Below are positions 17,911-26,951 of a DNA stretch of 64,000 nucleotides, piece by piece. Below the pieces are notes generated by a model. The model ran no database searches and was not told the DNA's origin. It saw nothing but the letters and a program-made list of their open reading frames with translations. This DNA comes from Sorangiineae bacterium NIC37A_2 (GTDB lineage: Bacteria; Myxococcota_A; Polyangia; Polyangiales; Polyangiaceae): the NCBI GenBank assembly GCA_002085155.1, contig NASX01000001.1:176487-240486 (forward strand), read 5' to 3'. Position 1 is the stretch's first letter. The number at the start of each line of letters is the position of its first letter. Both the position numbers and the translations under genes were made by a program.

Positions 17911-19783
17911 AGAGACACTCGGCCCCGCGGCTTTCCGAGCCATCGCCGAGTTCACCTACGACTGGGAGAGTTGGGTCGATGCCAGCGGCCGGCTCGTCTG
18001 GGTCAACGCGGCCGTGGAGCGCATTACCGGCTACAGCCCTACGGAGTGCTTAGAGATGGAAACCTATCCCTTGCCGCTCATCCATCCGGAGGATCGCCCG
18101 CGGCTCGAGGAGGTGTGCCGTCGGGCTGAGCGCGGGGAGTCCGAAAACCACATCGAGTTTCGAACTCTCTCCAAGGATGGCAAGAGCCGCTGGGCGGCGA
18201 TCTCCTACCAACCACTCGTTGATAGTCACGGCAGACGGACCGGTTATCGGAGCAGTGTTCGCGACATCGAAGAGCGAAAACAAATGGAGGCGCGGCTGCG
18301 TGAGGCGCTCGCGGCGGCTGAGGAGGCGAACCTCTCGAAGACGCGGTTCCTCGCGAGCATCTCTCATGAGCTGCGCACCCCTCTTCAATCCATCATGAGT
18401 CACGCCGAGCTCCTGTTCCGAGCAGGGCTCCCCGCAGAACTCCGGGATTACGCAGAGGCGGTCACGCGCGAAGGAGAACACCTCGCGCGTTTGGTCGGCG
18501 ACCTGCTCGACTACTCAGCGCTCGAAGCCGGTGGTCTGACGGTGCTCCCCCGCTCCTTTTCTCCAGCCGAGGAGTTTCGTCCGCGCCTCACGTCTCTGGC
18601 TCGCAAGGCTAAGGACAAAGGGCTCGACTTTCATTTCGAGCTTGGCGACCCACACGCCCGTGTCGAGAGCGATCCCGACCGCTGTCTGCAAATTCTCACG
18701 AACTTAGTCTCGAACGCCATTCAATACACAGCGGAGGGGCGCATCGAGGTCATCGTACGGGTCGACTCCGACCTCACGGTCGTGGTGTCTGACACAGGAC
18801 CTGGGCTCCCTCCCGGGATCGAACTCTTCCAGCCCTTCCGGCGCGGCCACCCCGACGCGCAAACGGGCGGCTTCGGCCTCGGCCTCGCCATCTCGGCCCG
18901 CCTCTGCGAGCGTCTCGGAGGCAGTCTCACGGCCCAGAGCAACGCCGAGGGCGGAACCACGATGGTCGCCTCGTTCCCGATCGGCGCCCCCAGCCAACAG
19001 GTAGGCCGTGCCCGAAGGGCGCCCGGCGAACCTGCCCTGGTCGTCATCGTCGACGACACGGGGTCTTCTCGCGCCGCTCTCACCCACGCCGCAGAGGCCC
19101 TCGGCCACCAAGTCCGAAAAGCGTCCACGCTCAAGGAAGCTCTCGCGATCGAGGAGCAACGCTCTCCCGATCTCATCCTCCTCGACCTGAACATGCCGGG
19201 GCCCGACGTGACCGAAAAGGCGCTCGCGCTCCGTCAGCGCTTTGGCAGCGGTCCTCGCCTCTTGGTGATGAGCGCTGGAGGCATCGGCGCAGACCAGGCC
19301 GCGCTCAAAGAAGCAGGCGTCGACTCCTTCGTCCAGAAACCCATCTCCCTCGAGACGCTCACTCGTTTGATCAGCGCCAGCGAAGACGCAGGTTACCGAA
19401 GGTCCTCCCGACCGGCTCCGGGGACTTCCGCCCCATCAGCTGCGGAGACTTGGGACCTCGAGCGCTGGGCAGAGCTCGAGAGCTTCAAGGATCCGGAGGG
19501 ACGTTCCCTCGGGCAGCGCATCTCCGCCCGTTTAGACGAAGACGTCGCTGCACTCTCGAAGCGCCTGCGAAGAGCAGCGACCGAATCTGAGATCCGAGGC
19601 TACCAAGACGCGCTCCACGAGCTCAGAGGGCTCGTCGGTCTTCTCGGCGCATCCTTTGCCCTCGACTCCGTCAGGAGGCTCGAACAGCTCGCGGAAACGC
19701 GCGGCGAGCGCCACGCTGGCGAAGCAGTCGAGCTCCTTGAGACCATGCAGCGGGGTTTCCTCGAGCGGTTTCCTCTCCACTAA
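17852..19783 (+). CDS. Tripartite hybrid histidine kinase PAS-HisKA-HATPase-REC-HPt
   Basis: 643 residues from ATG 17852, which overlaps the regulator gene by 59 bases; TTG 17894 with a 17-base overlap is an alternative start. Domains: PAS with PAC (about 25-145), coiled linker, HisKA with His172 in ISHELRTPLQS, HATPase with NLVSNAIQYT, DTGPGL and GGFGLGLAIS, a receiver (VVIVDDTGSS; LILLDLNMPG), and a C-terminal HPt-like helical bundle whose HELRGLVGLLGA matches the HxLKGxxxxxG motif. This gives a full His-Asp-His-Asp relay ending at the neighbouring NarL regulator. No membrane segment is present, so the signal is cytosolic and probably read by the PAS domain. Confidence 0.9.
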   Translation: MSPDSPATRSSEASLSHAPEETLGPAAFRAIAEFTYDWESWVDASGRLVWVNAAVERITGYSPTECLEMETYPLPLIHPEDRPRLEEVCRRAERGESENHIEFRTLSKDGKSRWAAISYQPLVDSHGRRTGYRSSVRDIEERKQMEARLREALAAAEEANLSKTRFLASISHELRTPLQSIMSHAELLFRAGLPAELRDYAEAVTREGEHLARLVGDLLDYSALEAGGLTVLPRSFSPAEEFRPRLTSLARKAKDKGLDFHFELGDPHARVESDPDRCLQILTNLVSNAIQYTAEGRIEVIVRVDSDLTVVVSDTGPGLPPGIELFQPFRRGHPDAQTGGFGLGLAISARLCERLGGSLTAQSNAEGGTTMVASFPIGAPSQQVGRARRAPGEPALVVIVDDTGSSRAALTHAAEALGHQVRKASTLKEALAIEEQRSPDLILLDLNMPGPDVTEKALALRQRFGSGPRLLVMSAGGIGADQAALKEAGVDSFVQKPISLETLTRLISASEDAGYRRSSRPAPGTSAPSAAETWDLERWAELESFKDPEGRSLGQRISARLDEDVAALSKRLRRAATESEIRGYQDALHELRGLVGLLGASFALDSVRRLEQLAETRGERHAGEAVELLETMQRGFLERFPLH

Positions 19784-19920
19784 GGACCGACCTTCGAGCC
19801 TTTGAGTCGACCGGACGCGCTGTCGACCGCGCGCTCAAGCGCATCTCAAAGTGAGTTGCCGACAAAAGCCCTGGGAACCGTCGAGCAGAGCCGGGCCGAG
19901 TTGGCGCGCGCTCCAGGCTC

Positions 19921-19959
19921 CGTCATGCTGACTCCCACCACAATGCGGGAGTCATGACG
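19921..19959 (+). promoter_or_regulatory. Inverted repeat covering the start codon of the GT-like gene
   Basis: CGTCATG-CT-GACTCCC (19921-19936) can pair with GGGAGTC-ATGACG (19947-19959) around a 10-base loop; a two-base bulge interrupts the 5' arm. The ATG at 19954 lies inside the 3' arm. In RNA the hairpin would hide the start codon; in DNA it could be an operator. Confidence 0.45.
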
Positions 19960-21306
19960 GAAGTCACGAGTCACCACGTCCCAGGGAACGCAGCCCTCGA
20001 GCTCGTCGCGATCGACATGGGCTATGGGCACTTGCGTCCAGCACACTCGATCGCTCAGTTCCTGGACCTTCCCATCCTCCTGGCCGATGAGCCGCCTCTC
20101 GCTACGCAAGCGGAGCAGATGCGATGGCAAAGGGCGCGACGCGTCTACGAAGTGCTCTCGCGCGCGAGCGGGATTGCTGTGCTGGGGTGGCCCTTCGCTC
20201 GCCTCCTCGGCAAAATGACTCACATCGAGCCCCTCACCCCCGGAAAAGACCTTTCGAAGCCGAGTTGGGAGACGCGCTGGCTCCAGAGGGAAGGTCTCCG
20301 GGGCATGGGGCGTAATCTCGGAGATCGGCTTCGATCAAAGAGCGCCGCGCTCCTCACGACATTTTACGCGCCGGCGGTCCTCGCCGAGCTCCACGGAGCT
20401 ATGAATCTCTTCTGCGTCGTCACCGACAGCGACGTCCACCGCGTGTGGGCCCGGAGCGATCCGAAGAGCTCACGAATTCACTACCTCGTCCCCACGGAAC
20501 GAGCCGAGCGCCGCCTCCTCGCTTACGGAGTATCCTCGGATCGCATCCACCTCACCGGCTTTCCACTCCCTCACTGTCTCATCGGTGGCTTCGAAGACCG
20601 CGCCTTCCGGCAGAACCTTGAGAGGCGCCTTCGAGCTCTCGACCCGCGCTCGAGCGCACGAGAAAGCGGCGCTGCTCTGGAACTACCCCCAGCTCCTGCG
20701 CTGCACTTGGTCTTTGCTGTAGGAGGCGCTGGAGCCCAGAGCGAGCTCGCTTTGCGCTTCTTGCCGAGCTTACGTCCCCTCATCCAAAGCGGCCGCTTGC
20801 GCCTGACGTTGGTCGCCGGCGTGCGAAAGGATGTGCAGAGGGCGTTCGAAGCGGCCCTTCGGCATGCGGATCTCGAGAGCGCCCCAGAGGGTCCAATTCA
20901 GATCCTCTTCAGGTCGAGTCTTTCTGAGTATTTCGAGGCGTTCCACCGTCTGCTCGCTGAAACGGACGTCCTTTGGACGAAGCCGAGCGAGCTCTGCTTC
21001 TACGCAGCGCTCGGCCTCCCGCTCATCCTCTCGCCGCCTTTAGGAGCGCACGAAGGAGAGAACCTCCGCTGGACGCTCGAGGTTGGCGCCGCGGTGCGCC
21101 AAGGCCCCCCCGAGTCCGCTGCCGAGTGGCTCAGGCGACTTCACGAGGACGGAACCTTTTCAGCAGCAGCACGCGCGGGCGCGGCACATCTGCCCCGCCA
21201 TGGCCTCTACCGCATCGTCGAGCTCGTCCTCGGGGAACCCGCGCTGAAACAGGCGCTCAAGCGGGCCGAAAAAAGCTCCCTGCATCTCCCGCAGCCGGGG
21301 CTATAA
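19954..21306 (+). CDS. GT-B-fold glycosyltransferase-like protein
   Basis: 450 residues. An N-terminal LVAIDMGYGHLRPAHSIA resembles the Gly-rich G-x-G-H loop of MurG/MGDG-synthase-type (GT28-like) enzymes. A mid-protein CVVTDSDVHRVWA and a C-terminal half with VFAVGGAGAQSELALRFLPSL, LWTKPSELCFYAALGLPLIL and PPLGAHEGEN fit the nucleotide-sugar-binding half of GT-B proteins. Substrate is unknown. It has no signal peptide or TM, so it acts in the cytosol or on the inner membrane face. The next gene, a DsbA-repeat lipoprotein, starts 10 bp downstream, so both are probably one transcript. An inverted repeat spans its start codon. Confidence 0.65.
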   Translation: MTEVTSHHVPGNAALELVAIDMGYGHLRPAHSIAQFLDLPILLADEPPLATQAEQMRWQRARRVYEVLSRASGIAVLGWPFARLLGKMTHIEPLTPGKDLSKPSWETRWLQREGLRGMGRNLGDRLRSKSAALLTTFYAPAVLAELHGAMNLFCVVTDSDVHRVWARSDPKSSRIHYLVPTERAERRLLAYGVSSDRIHLTGFPLPHCLIGGFEDRAFRQNLERRLRALDPRSSARESGAALELPPAPALHLVFAVGGAGAQSELALRFLPSLRPLIQSGRLRLTLVAGVRKDVQRAFEAALRHADLESAPEGPIQILFRSSLSEYFEAFHRLLAETDVLWTKPSELCFYAALGLPLILSPPLGAHEGENLRWTLEVGAAVRQGPPESAAEWLRRLHEDGTFSAAARAGAAHLPRHGLYRIVELVLGEPALKQALKRAEKSSLHLPQPGL

Positions 21307-21316
21307 GGTGCGCCCC

Positions 21317-23266
21317 ATGACCAAAGCGGCCTACGCGTTCCTCTTCCTTGCCCTCGCGGCCTGCTCCTCGTCCCAAAAGGAGGCGCAGGGACCCGCCGAC
21401 GCCGCCCCGCCTGCAGAGAAGAGCGCACCCATCGGCGCCCTGGCTCCCGGCGAGCCCGCGACCCGAGTCCCCGTCGAGGCCGACGACATCGTGGTCGGAA
21501 GCCCGACGGCGGACGTGACCTTGGTCGCGTTCCTCGACTTTGAATGTCCCTTCTGCATCCAGAGCTTCTCTTCGCTCACAGCGCTCAGGGACGCTTATCC
21601 CGAGAGCCAACTCCGAATCGTCCTGAAGCAACATCCGCTCCCTTCTCACGAAGCGGCGATTCCCGCCGCAGTGGCGGCACAGGCGGTCAGCGTGGGAGCG
21701 GGCGGCGATGCCGGGTTTGAGTTCAGCCGCGAGCTCTTTGAGCGACGAGACTTGAGCTTCGGTGCGCTGGCGGACGCGGCGGAGCGGGCCGGCGTCGATC
21801 GGGAAAAATATTCGGAGCTGGTTGAGTCGGAGGAGACCGTCCAAAGGGTCATCGCTGACCTGAAGCTCGCCGCGGAGCTCGGAGTCCGCGGCACTCCCGC
21901 CTTCTTCGTGAACGGCCGCATGCTCACCGGGCTCACGGAGCTCGAGACCTTTCAGCGCGTGATCGACGAGGAACGCTCCCAGATGCGCGCGCTTGTCCCG
22001 AAGAGCTCCTTCGCGCGCGTCTACGCCGAGCGCGTCGACAAGAACCTTCGCACGAGCCTGGTCGAAGGACTGCTCGCGGCCGATCCCCTCACCTATCGTG
22101 TACCCGTCGATGGCTCCCCCATCGACGGTCCGAAGGACGCCCTCGTCACGCTCGTCGTCTTCAGCGACTTCGAGTGTCCCTATTGTCAGCGAGCAGAGAA
22201 CACCGTGCGCGCTCTACGAAAGAGGTACGGAAATGACCTCCGGGTCGTCTTTAAGCACGCTCCGCTCCCCTTCCACCGAAACGCGCGGCCCGCAGCCCGT
22301 CTGGCGGTCCTCGCCCAAGCCAAGAAGGGCGATGCGGCTTTTTACGATGCTGCCACCCGCCTCTTCGCTCAACGTGCGGAGCTCGGGCCGAGCGCTTTCT
22401 TGCAAATTGGCGCCTCCTTGGGCCTCACTGAGGCCGAGATTGAACAAGCGACGCTCGGCGAGCTCCCCTTCGTCGAAGCTCAGCTCACCCGAGATGCTGA
22501 CCTCGTCGAAGATCTCGAGGTCCGCGGCACTCCCCATTTCTTCATCAACGGCCACCGCCTCGTCGGAGCCCAGCCATTAGAGACCTTCGAAGCACTCATC
22601 GACTATGAGCTCTCACACGCGAAAAGCGAGCTCGCGCGCGCAGGAGACGCGCAGGACATTTATGAGTTCTTGCAGAAGGACGGAGTCTCCCCTGGTCTCC
22701 CTGAACCCATTTTGGTGTCAGTGCCGACCACAGATCGCCCCAAGCGCGGTCCGAAGACTGCAAAGGCCGAGATCCACATCTTTAGCGACTATCAGTGTCC
22801 TTTCTGCCGCAAGGCCGAGCAGATGCTCAAGTCCTTCGAAGCAGAACACGGCGAGGACTTCGTCGTCGTCTGGCACGACCTGCCCCTCGAATTTCACAAG
22901 CGCGCGCTCCCCGCGGCCCGCGCCGGACGCGAGGCTTTCCGTCAGAAGGGCGACGCGGGTTTCTGGGCTATGCACCGGCTCCTCTTCGGGCTCGATGTGA
23001 GCGTCGCGCTGATTGAGGATGCTGAGATCGAAGCCCACGCCAAACAACTCAAGCTGAACGAACGCGGCCTCAAAGAGGCGCTCAGCGGCGCCCTGGATGC
23101 CACGATCGAAGCGGACCGAGAGCTCGCTCAGAAGCTCGGGATCGAGGGCACCCCTGCCTTTTTCGTTACGCGCCCCGCCGGGACCTCCGGTTATCTGATC
23201 AAAGGCGTGCCGAGCCAGCGCCGCCTGGAGCGGATCCTCGCCTTGACGCTCGGCGAGCAGCCCTAA
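21317..23266 (+). CDS. Lipoprotein with three tandem DsbA-like thioredoxin domains
   Basis: 649 residues from ATG 21317 with a lipobox leader (LALAAC). Three DsbA-like domains follow in a row, each about 210 residues. Domain 1 has FLDFECPFC (Cys77-Cys80) and GTPAFFVNG; domain 2 has FSDFECPYC (about Cys286) and GTPHFFING; domain 3 has FSDYQCPFC (about Cys493) and GTPAFFVTR. The CPxC active sites and the cis-Pro loops are intact in all three, so all could be redox-active. DsbA-type proteins oxidise or isomerise thiols in the periplasm; most have one such domain. The lipid anchor fixes it to a membrane. No DsbB or DsbD partner is in the window. Cys-rich secreted proteins elsewhere here are possible clients. 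Confidence 0.88.
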   Translation: MTKAAYAFLFLALAACSSSQKEAQGPADAAPPAEKSAPIGALAPGEPATRVPVEADDIVVGSPTADVTLVAFLDFECPFCIQSFSSLTALRDAYPESQLRIVLKQHPLPSHEAAIPAAVAAQAVSVGAGGDAGFEFSRELFERRDLSFGALADAAERAGVDREKYSELVESEETVQRVIADLKLAAELGVRGTPAFFVNGRMLTGLTELETFQRVIDEERSQMRALVPKSSFARVYAERVDKNLRTSLVEGLLAADPLTYRVPVDGSPIDGPKDALVTLVVFSDFECPYCQRAENTVRALRKRYGNDLRVVFKHAPLPFHRNARPAARLAVLAQAKKGDAAFYDAATRLFAQRAELGPSAFLQIGASLGLTEAEIEQATLGELPFVEAQLTRDADLVEDLEVRGTPHFFINGHRLVGAQPLETFEALIDYELSHAKSELARAGDAQDIYEFLQKDGVSPGLPEPILVSVPTTDRPKRGPKTAKAEIHIFSDYQCPFCRKAEQMLKSFEAEHGEDFVVVWHDLPLEFHKRALPAARAGREAFRQKGDAGFWAMHRLLFGLDVSVALIEDAEIEAHAKQLKLNERGLKEALSGALDATIEADRELAQKLGIEGTPAFFVTRPAGTSGYLIKGVPSQRRLERILALTLGEQP

Positions 23267-23273
23267 GGCTCGC

Positions 23274-24986
23274 TCAAGGCTCAGCCGAAGGCGCCGGCGC
23301 CATACGACCCCGGATCGCAGAGATCGCTTCTTCGAGCTCTGGCCCTCTGCGAAGGCAAGGATAACAGGGTTGTCCGGGGCGCCGGCAGCTCAGGTTCGCC
23401 TGCAAGCTCAGAAGGCGCGAAAGCGAGCGCTCGTCTCCGAAGAGCTTCGCCTTTTCGAGGAGCGGCAAGAGCTCCTTGCAGGAACGCGCGGCCGCCAGGC
23501 TGAGCGCCAGGGAAAGCGGGAGCGAAAGGTTCTCTCGCACCTCCGGCGAGGAGAGCGCCTGGTTCGCTTGAGCGCGGATCGTAGCTCTCACGCTCCCATC
23601 AAGGCTCAAACGGTACAAGAGATCGGCGCCTTCTTGGCCCATCGGGCCGCGCAAGAGACGGAAGCTCGCGTCCGTCGACGACTGCATCTGGGCAGTTTTC
23701 TCGAGCAGCTTCTGCAGGCGAAGGTCTCGATTCAAGCTCGGATCGAGGCCCAGGGCGGTGGTCACGGAGAGGACCGCGCTCGCGTAGTCGCCACCTTCGA
23801 GATACGCCTCGGCGAGCGCCAAATGGACCGCAGGTTCCGAGCTGTGCTGCCGTGAGAGAGCAATGAGATCGTCCAGGGTACGGGGAACGTCAGGGTCGAA
23901 TCGGAAGACGGGTGGCTCGCTCGGGACGGAAGCTTCTTCCTCGGCGGGCGCGGGGGAGGGCAGCGAAGGCACAACCTCGGCGACCTGAGCTTCCCCGGTT
24001 TCAGCAGGCTTCAAGGCGAAAAATGCGAGGCCTGCTCCCAGACCGAGAGAGACCGCGGCCACCCAGAGCATCGGAAGAAAACGATTCGACGACTCGAGCG
24101 CTCGAGCAGATTCAGACTGAGACGAGCTCTCGGGCGCGGGGGTAGAAGGCACCGCGCTACGAAGAATGGATTCGAGGCGCGCACACACCTCGGGCATCTT
24201 CGGTCGCTCCGCGCAAGCAGCCGCTAACATGGTGCGCAAGAGCGGCTCCAGGTCGGGCGGAGCCACGCTGGTGTCGAGACCGAGAGGCGGGAGTGGTTTC
24301 GTCAGCTGCTGTCCGAGGAGCTGCTGAGCCTTTCCGTCGTAAGGCCTCCGGCCCGCGATGAGCTCGTAGAGGATCACCCCGAGGCTGTAGACATCGGCGC
24401 GTTCATCCACCTCCTGACCCAAGGCTTGCTCAGGAGCCATGTATTCGGGCGTCCCGTAAACGGCCCCCGCGTGGGTCAGTCCCTCCTCCACGGGCTGGTC
24501 CAAAATCTTTGCGACGCCTAAGTCGAGCACCTTGACCTTCTCCCCCGAAGCGTCGGTCTCCAAGTAGATGTTCGCGGGCTTGAGGTCCCTATGGATGACG
24601 CCCTTGTCGTGGAGGGACTCGAGGGCCCGTGCGATCTGAAGACCGATCTGCACGGCGCGCTTCCAAGGGATCGGGAGCGGCGAGACAGCCTCACTGAGCT
24701 CGGTGCCCGCGGCGCGCTCGGTCACTAAGAAGGGAGCCCCATCGTCCGTGCGCCCGATCTCGAAAGCCCGAACGATGCCAGGGTGATCGCTCAGGATCGC
24801 AGCCGACGCCTCCCGCTCGAAGCGGGCTCGCAGCTCCGGGGACGCGAGCACGTGAGGTCGCGGCACCTTGATCGCGACAGTGCGCGATTCAACTCTATCG
24901 AACGCCTCATAAACAGACGCCATCGCCCCCTCGCCGAGGAGCGAGCGGAGCTCGTACCTGTCTCCGAGAACAGAGCCGACCTGCAC
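23274..24986 (-). CDS. Ser/Thr protein kinase with TM and C-terminal TPR-like region
   Basis: 570 residues. Hanks-type kinase at about 10-270: [12 protein letters not shown], Lys40, [10 protein letters not shown] with catalytic Asp134, [10 protein letters not shown] (DLG in place of DFG, a common variant), [11 protein letters not shown] membrane helix follows (about 303-325, [21 protein letters not shown]), then an acidic Pro/Glu linker and a helical extracytoplasmic part containing a TPR-like unit ([33 protein letters not shown]). The final part has Cys in [14 protein letters not shown]. This is the standard myxobacterial PknB-like layout. It converges on the DsbA-repeat gene with a gap of only seven bases. 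Confidence 0.92.
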   Translation of the reverse strand: MQVGSVLGDRYELRSLLGEGAMASVYEAFDRVESRTVAIKVPRPHVLASPELRARFEREASAAILSDHPGIVRAFEIGRTDDGAPFLVTERAAGTELSEAVSPLPIPWKRAVQIGLQIARALESLHDKGVIHRDLKPANIYLETDASGEKVKVLDLGVAKILDQPVEEGLTHAGAVYGTPEYMAPEQALGQEVDERADVYSLGVILYELIAGRRPYDGKAQQLLGQQLTKPLPPLGLDTSVAPPDLEPLLRTMLAAACAERPKMPEVCARLESILRSAVPSTPAPESSSQSESARALESSNRFLPMLWVAAVSLGLGAGLAFFALKPAETGEAQVAEVVPSLPSPAPAEEEASVPSEPPVFRFDPDVPRTLDDLIALSRQHSSEPAVHLALAEAYLEGGDYASAVLSVTTALGLDPSLNRDLRLQKLLEKTAQMQSSTDASFRLLRGPMGQEGADLLYRLSLDGSVRATIRAQANQALSSPEVRENLSLPLSLALSLAAARSCKELLPLLEKAKLFGDERSLSRLLSLQANLSCRRPGQPCYPCLRRGPELEEAISAIRGRMAPAPSAEP

Positions 24987-25068
24987 GGTGTTCAGACGAT
25001 ACCCTTAGACGAAGCGGAGAAGACGAAGGGAGCCGCTCCGGAGTCTCTCAAGAGCCCGGGCGGGCGCC

Positions 25069-26358
25069 TCAACGAAACTCCTCCTCCTCGGAAGGAGCGG
25101 GGGCGCTCGGCGCGGGGGCTGGCTCCGGCGGGGAACTCGCCCCTTCGGAAGGCTCGGAAGCCTTCGGTGCTTCCTGAGCAGGGGGCGCCGCCTCGGAGGG
25201 TTCGGAGGCCGCGGGCGTGGGCTCCGTGGCGCTCGGCGCCGTCGTGCTCTTCGTTTTCGGGCGGGGCTTCGGTTGTGCGGCGGGGACCGGCGCGGGAGTC
25301 GCTGGTGGAGCCTCCGGCGGGGCCTCTTGGGCCTTTGGCTCATCGGAGTCTGCTGCTGGAGCCGCCAGAGGGGCCGGCTCGCTGTCAGCTTCGGCCGCGG
25401 GAGCTTCCGGCGCGGGCTCAAGATCTTCCGGCGGGTTCTCCTCGGCCACAGCCGGAGTCTCCGTAGCGGTAGTGGGTACGGGCACGGGCGACCGGCCTTC
25501 GACCTTCGGACGGATCCAGGTCATGTAGACGAAGCCTCCGCCCACGACGAGCGCCGCCAGCGTGACCCAGAGCACCCCGCGCGACGTCGCGTCCGCCGGT
25601 GGCTCCGAGGGATTCACAGGATTGCGCGGGACAGAGCGGGCCACCGGTCGGGGCGCCGCGGAAGTCGTTTTCTGCGCGGGCGGAGCTGGCGCCGCCGCTT
25701 TTTCGGAAGCTCCCGCAGCTGCTGTCGAAGGAGCCTCCGGCGGGACCGCCTTTGTCTGTCCGCTGGACTCGGGAAGCGAGCCCGGCGCCTCGCTAAAAGT
25801 GGCAGACGCGGGCGCACCCATTGACAGGTGCGGACCAGAAGGAGCCGGCATCGTCTTCGAAGCTTCCCCGGCCGGGGCGCTGCTCGGCGCTACCGCGAGC
25901 ACCTCGTCCCGCGGGCGGATCACGGTCGGATCTTCGGACGAGCCCGGATCTCCAAAACTCGAGAACATATTGCCGCCCTGAGCGTCCGGGGAGCGATCGT
26001 AGGCGCTCACAGTGTCATCACCGCGGCTAGCGACCAACCTTTCGATCACGGCACGGGAGGCGTCATCGAGCTTGATGAACTTGATCCCCATGCCCGCGGG
26101 CTCCGTCTTTCCGTTCGAGACGTCGCGCTTCCACACCACTCTCCCCACGCCCTGCATGACCCGCTGGTCGTCAGCGATCTTTACTTCGAACTTGAGCAGG
26201 GTCCCTGGAGGGAAGGGCGAAGGGGTCGTGATGAAGACGCCGCCGCGGCTCACGTCGTACGAGTGATGTTCGATGAACTCGTTCAGCGTGGCGCTCCGAT
26301 AGCGGACCGTCATGCTGAGCACCTTCGCTCGAGGATCCTTGCGGTTATGCTGGTTCAT
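25069..26358 (-). CDS. PilZ-domain protein with TM and long Pro/Ala/Glu-rich tail
   Basis: 429 residues from ATG 26358; an upstream in-frame extension to 26523 looks non-coding. Residues about 5-110 are a PilZ-like domain: RKDPRAKVLSMTVRYRS, then SYDVSRGGVFITT and a GMGIKFIKLD strand. The motif has DVSRGG in place of DxSxxG and the basic N-terminal stretch, so c-di-GMP binding is possible but not certain. A low-complexity Pro/Ala-rich linker, one membrane helix (about residues 265-285, LWVTLAALVVGGGFVYMTW) and a second, very acidic Pro/Glu/Ala tail follow. A PilZ domain joined to a membrane helix suggests an envelope-linked receptor. Function unknown. Confidence 0.75.
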   Translation of the reverse strand: MNQHNRKDPRAKVLSMTVRYRSATLNEFIEHHSYDVSRGGVFITTPSPFPPGTLLKFEVKIADDQRVMQGVGRVVWKRDVSNGKTEPAGMGIKFIKLDDASRAVIERLVASRGDDTVSAYDRSPDAQGGNMFSSFGDPGSSEDPTVIRPRDEVLAVAPSSAPAGEASKTMPAPSGPHLSMGAPASATFSEAPGSLPESSGQTKAVPPEAPSTAAAGASEKAAAPAPPAQKTTSAAPRPVARSVPRNPVNPSEPPADATSRGVLWVTLAALVVGGGFVYMTWIRPKVEGRSPVPVPTTATETPAVAEENPPEDLEPAPEAPAAEADSEPAPLAAPAADSDEPKAQEAPPEAPPATPAPVPAAQPKPRPKTKSTTAPSATEPTPAASEPSEAAPPAQEAPKASEPSEGASSPPEPAPAPSAPAPSEEEEFR

Positions 26359-26593
26359 GCTCGCGGGGAGAATCCTACCGCGTTTCCTCAAATTCGAAGA
26401 ATCCCGAGCGTCTAGCCGAACTCCGCCGCTTTGAAGGGCTCTTCCCGCGGGCCCCGAGTGCTCCGATTCCATACATCGCACCCTGCGTCGCGCGCCTCGC
26501 TCGAACGGCGGGCCGAAGAGCACACTGGCAAATTCTGCGTGCGAGATCCGCTCGGAGAGAGGAAAAAGCCGTGGTAGATTACCAAGGATCCGT

Positions 26594-26935
26594 ATGGGGC
26601 AGCGGTATTACCGAGCGCATCAGAGGTTTCCGGTGCGACTGGGAGCGGTCATTGTCGCTCACCGGCGAGGCCGCACCGTGCGCGCAGAGGTCATCGATTT
26701 GGGATTGGGAGGGCTCGCCGCAGAGGCGGATGGCCCTCTCCGGCACGGGGAAGCTGTCCTGATCCGCCTCGAACCACCCGACAGTGCCCAGCCCATTGAG
26801 CTCACCGGTAACGTCGCCTGGGTCGCCTGGACCGATCGGAGCTCCGTGCGCGTCGGGATCCACCTCGTCGAGGAAGACGAGGACACGCTGCTCCCCCTCT
26901 TGCATCGGCTCGGGCTCAGCGTTTGCGCGGTCTGA
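26594..26935 (+). CDS. Short PilZ-domain protein
   Basis: 113 residues, almost entirely one PilZ domain. The N-terminal RYYRAHQRFPVR holds the RxxxR element that grips c-di-GMP, and VIDLGLGGLAA corresponds to D/NxSxxG with Gly-Leu instead of Ser. The strand VRVGIHLV closes the barrel. AAGGA sits just upstream of the ATG. Divergent from the larger PilZ gene with about 235 bp between; that gap holds no other gene I can support. It could be a c-di-GMP adaptor for motility or exopolysaccharide control, but no target is linked. Confidence 0.75.
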   Translation: MGQRYYRAHQRFPVRLGAVIVAHRRGRTVRAEVIDLGLGGLAAEADGPLRHGEAVLIRLEPPDSAQPIELTGNVAWVAWTDRSSVRVGIHLVEEDEDTLLPLLHRLGLSVCAV

Positions 26936-26951
26936 GAGCCATAGGACGAGC

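Noticed and set aside
24783..25466. Plus-strand open frame between the kinase and PilZ genes
   Set aside because: Antisense to both genes' ends; low-complexity composition mirrors the Pro/Ala tail of the PilZ protein.
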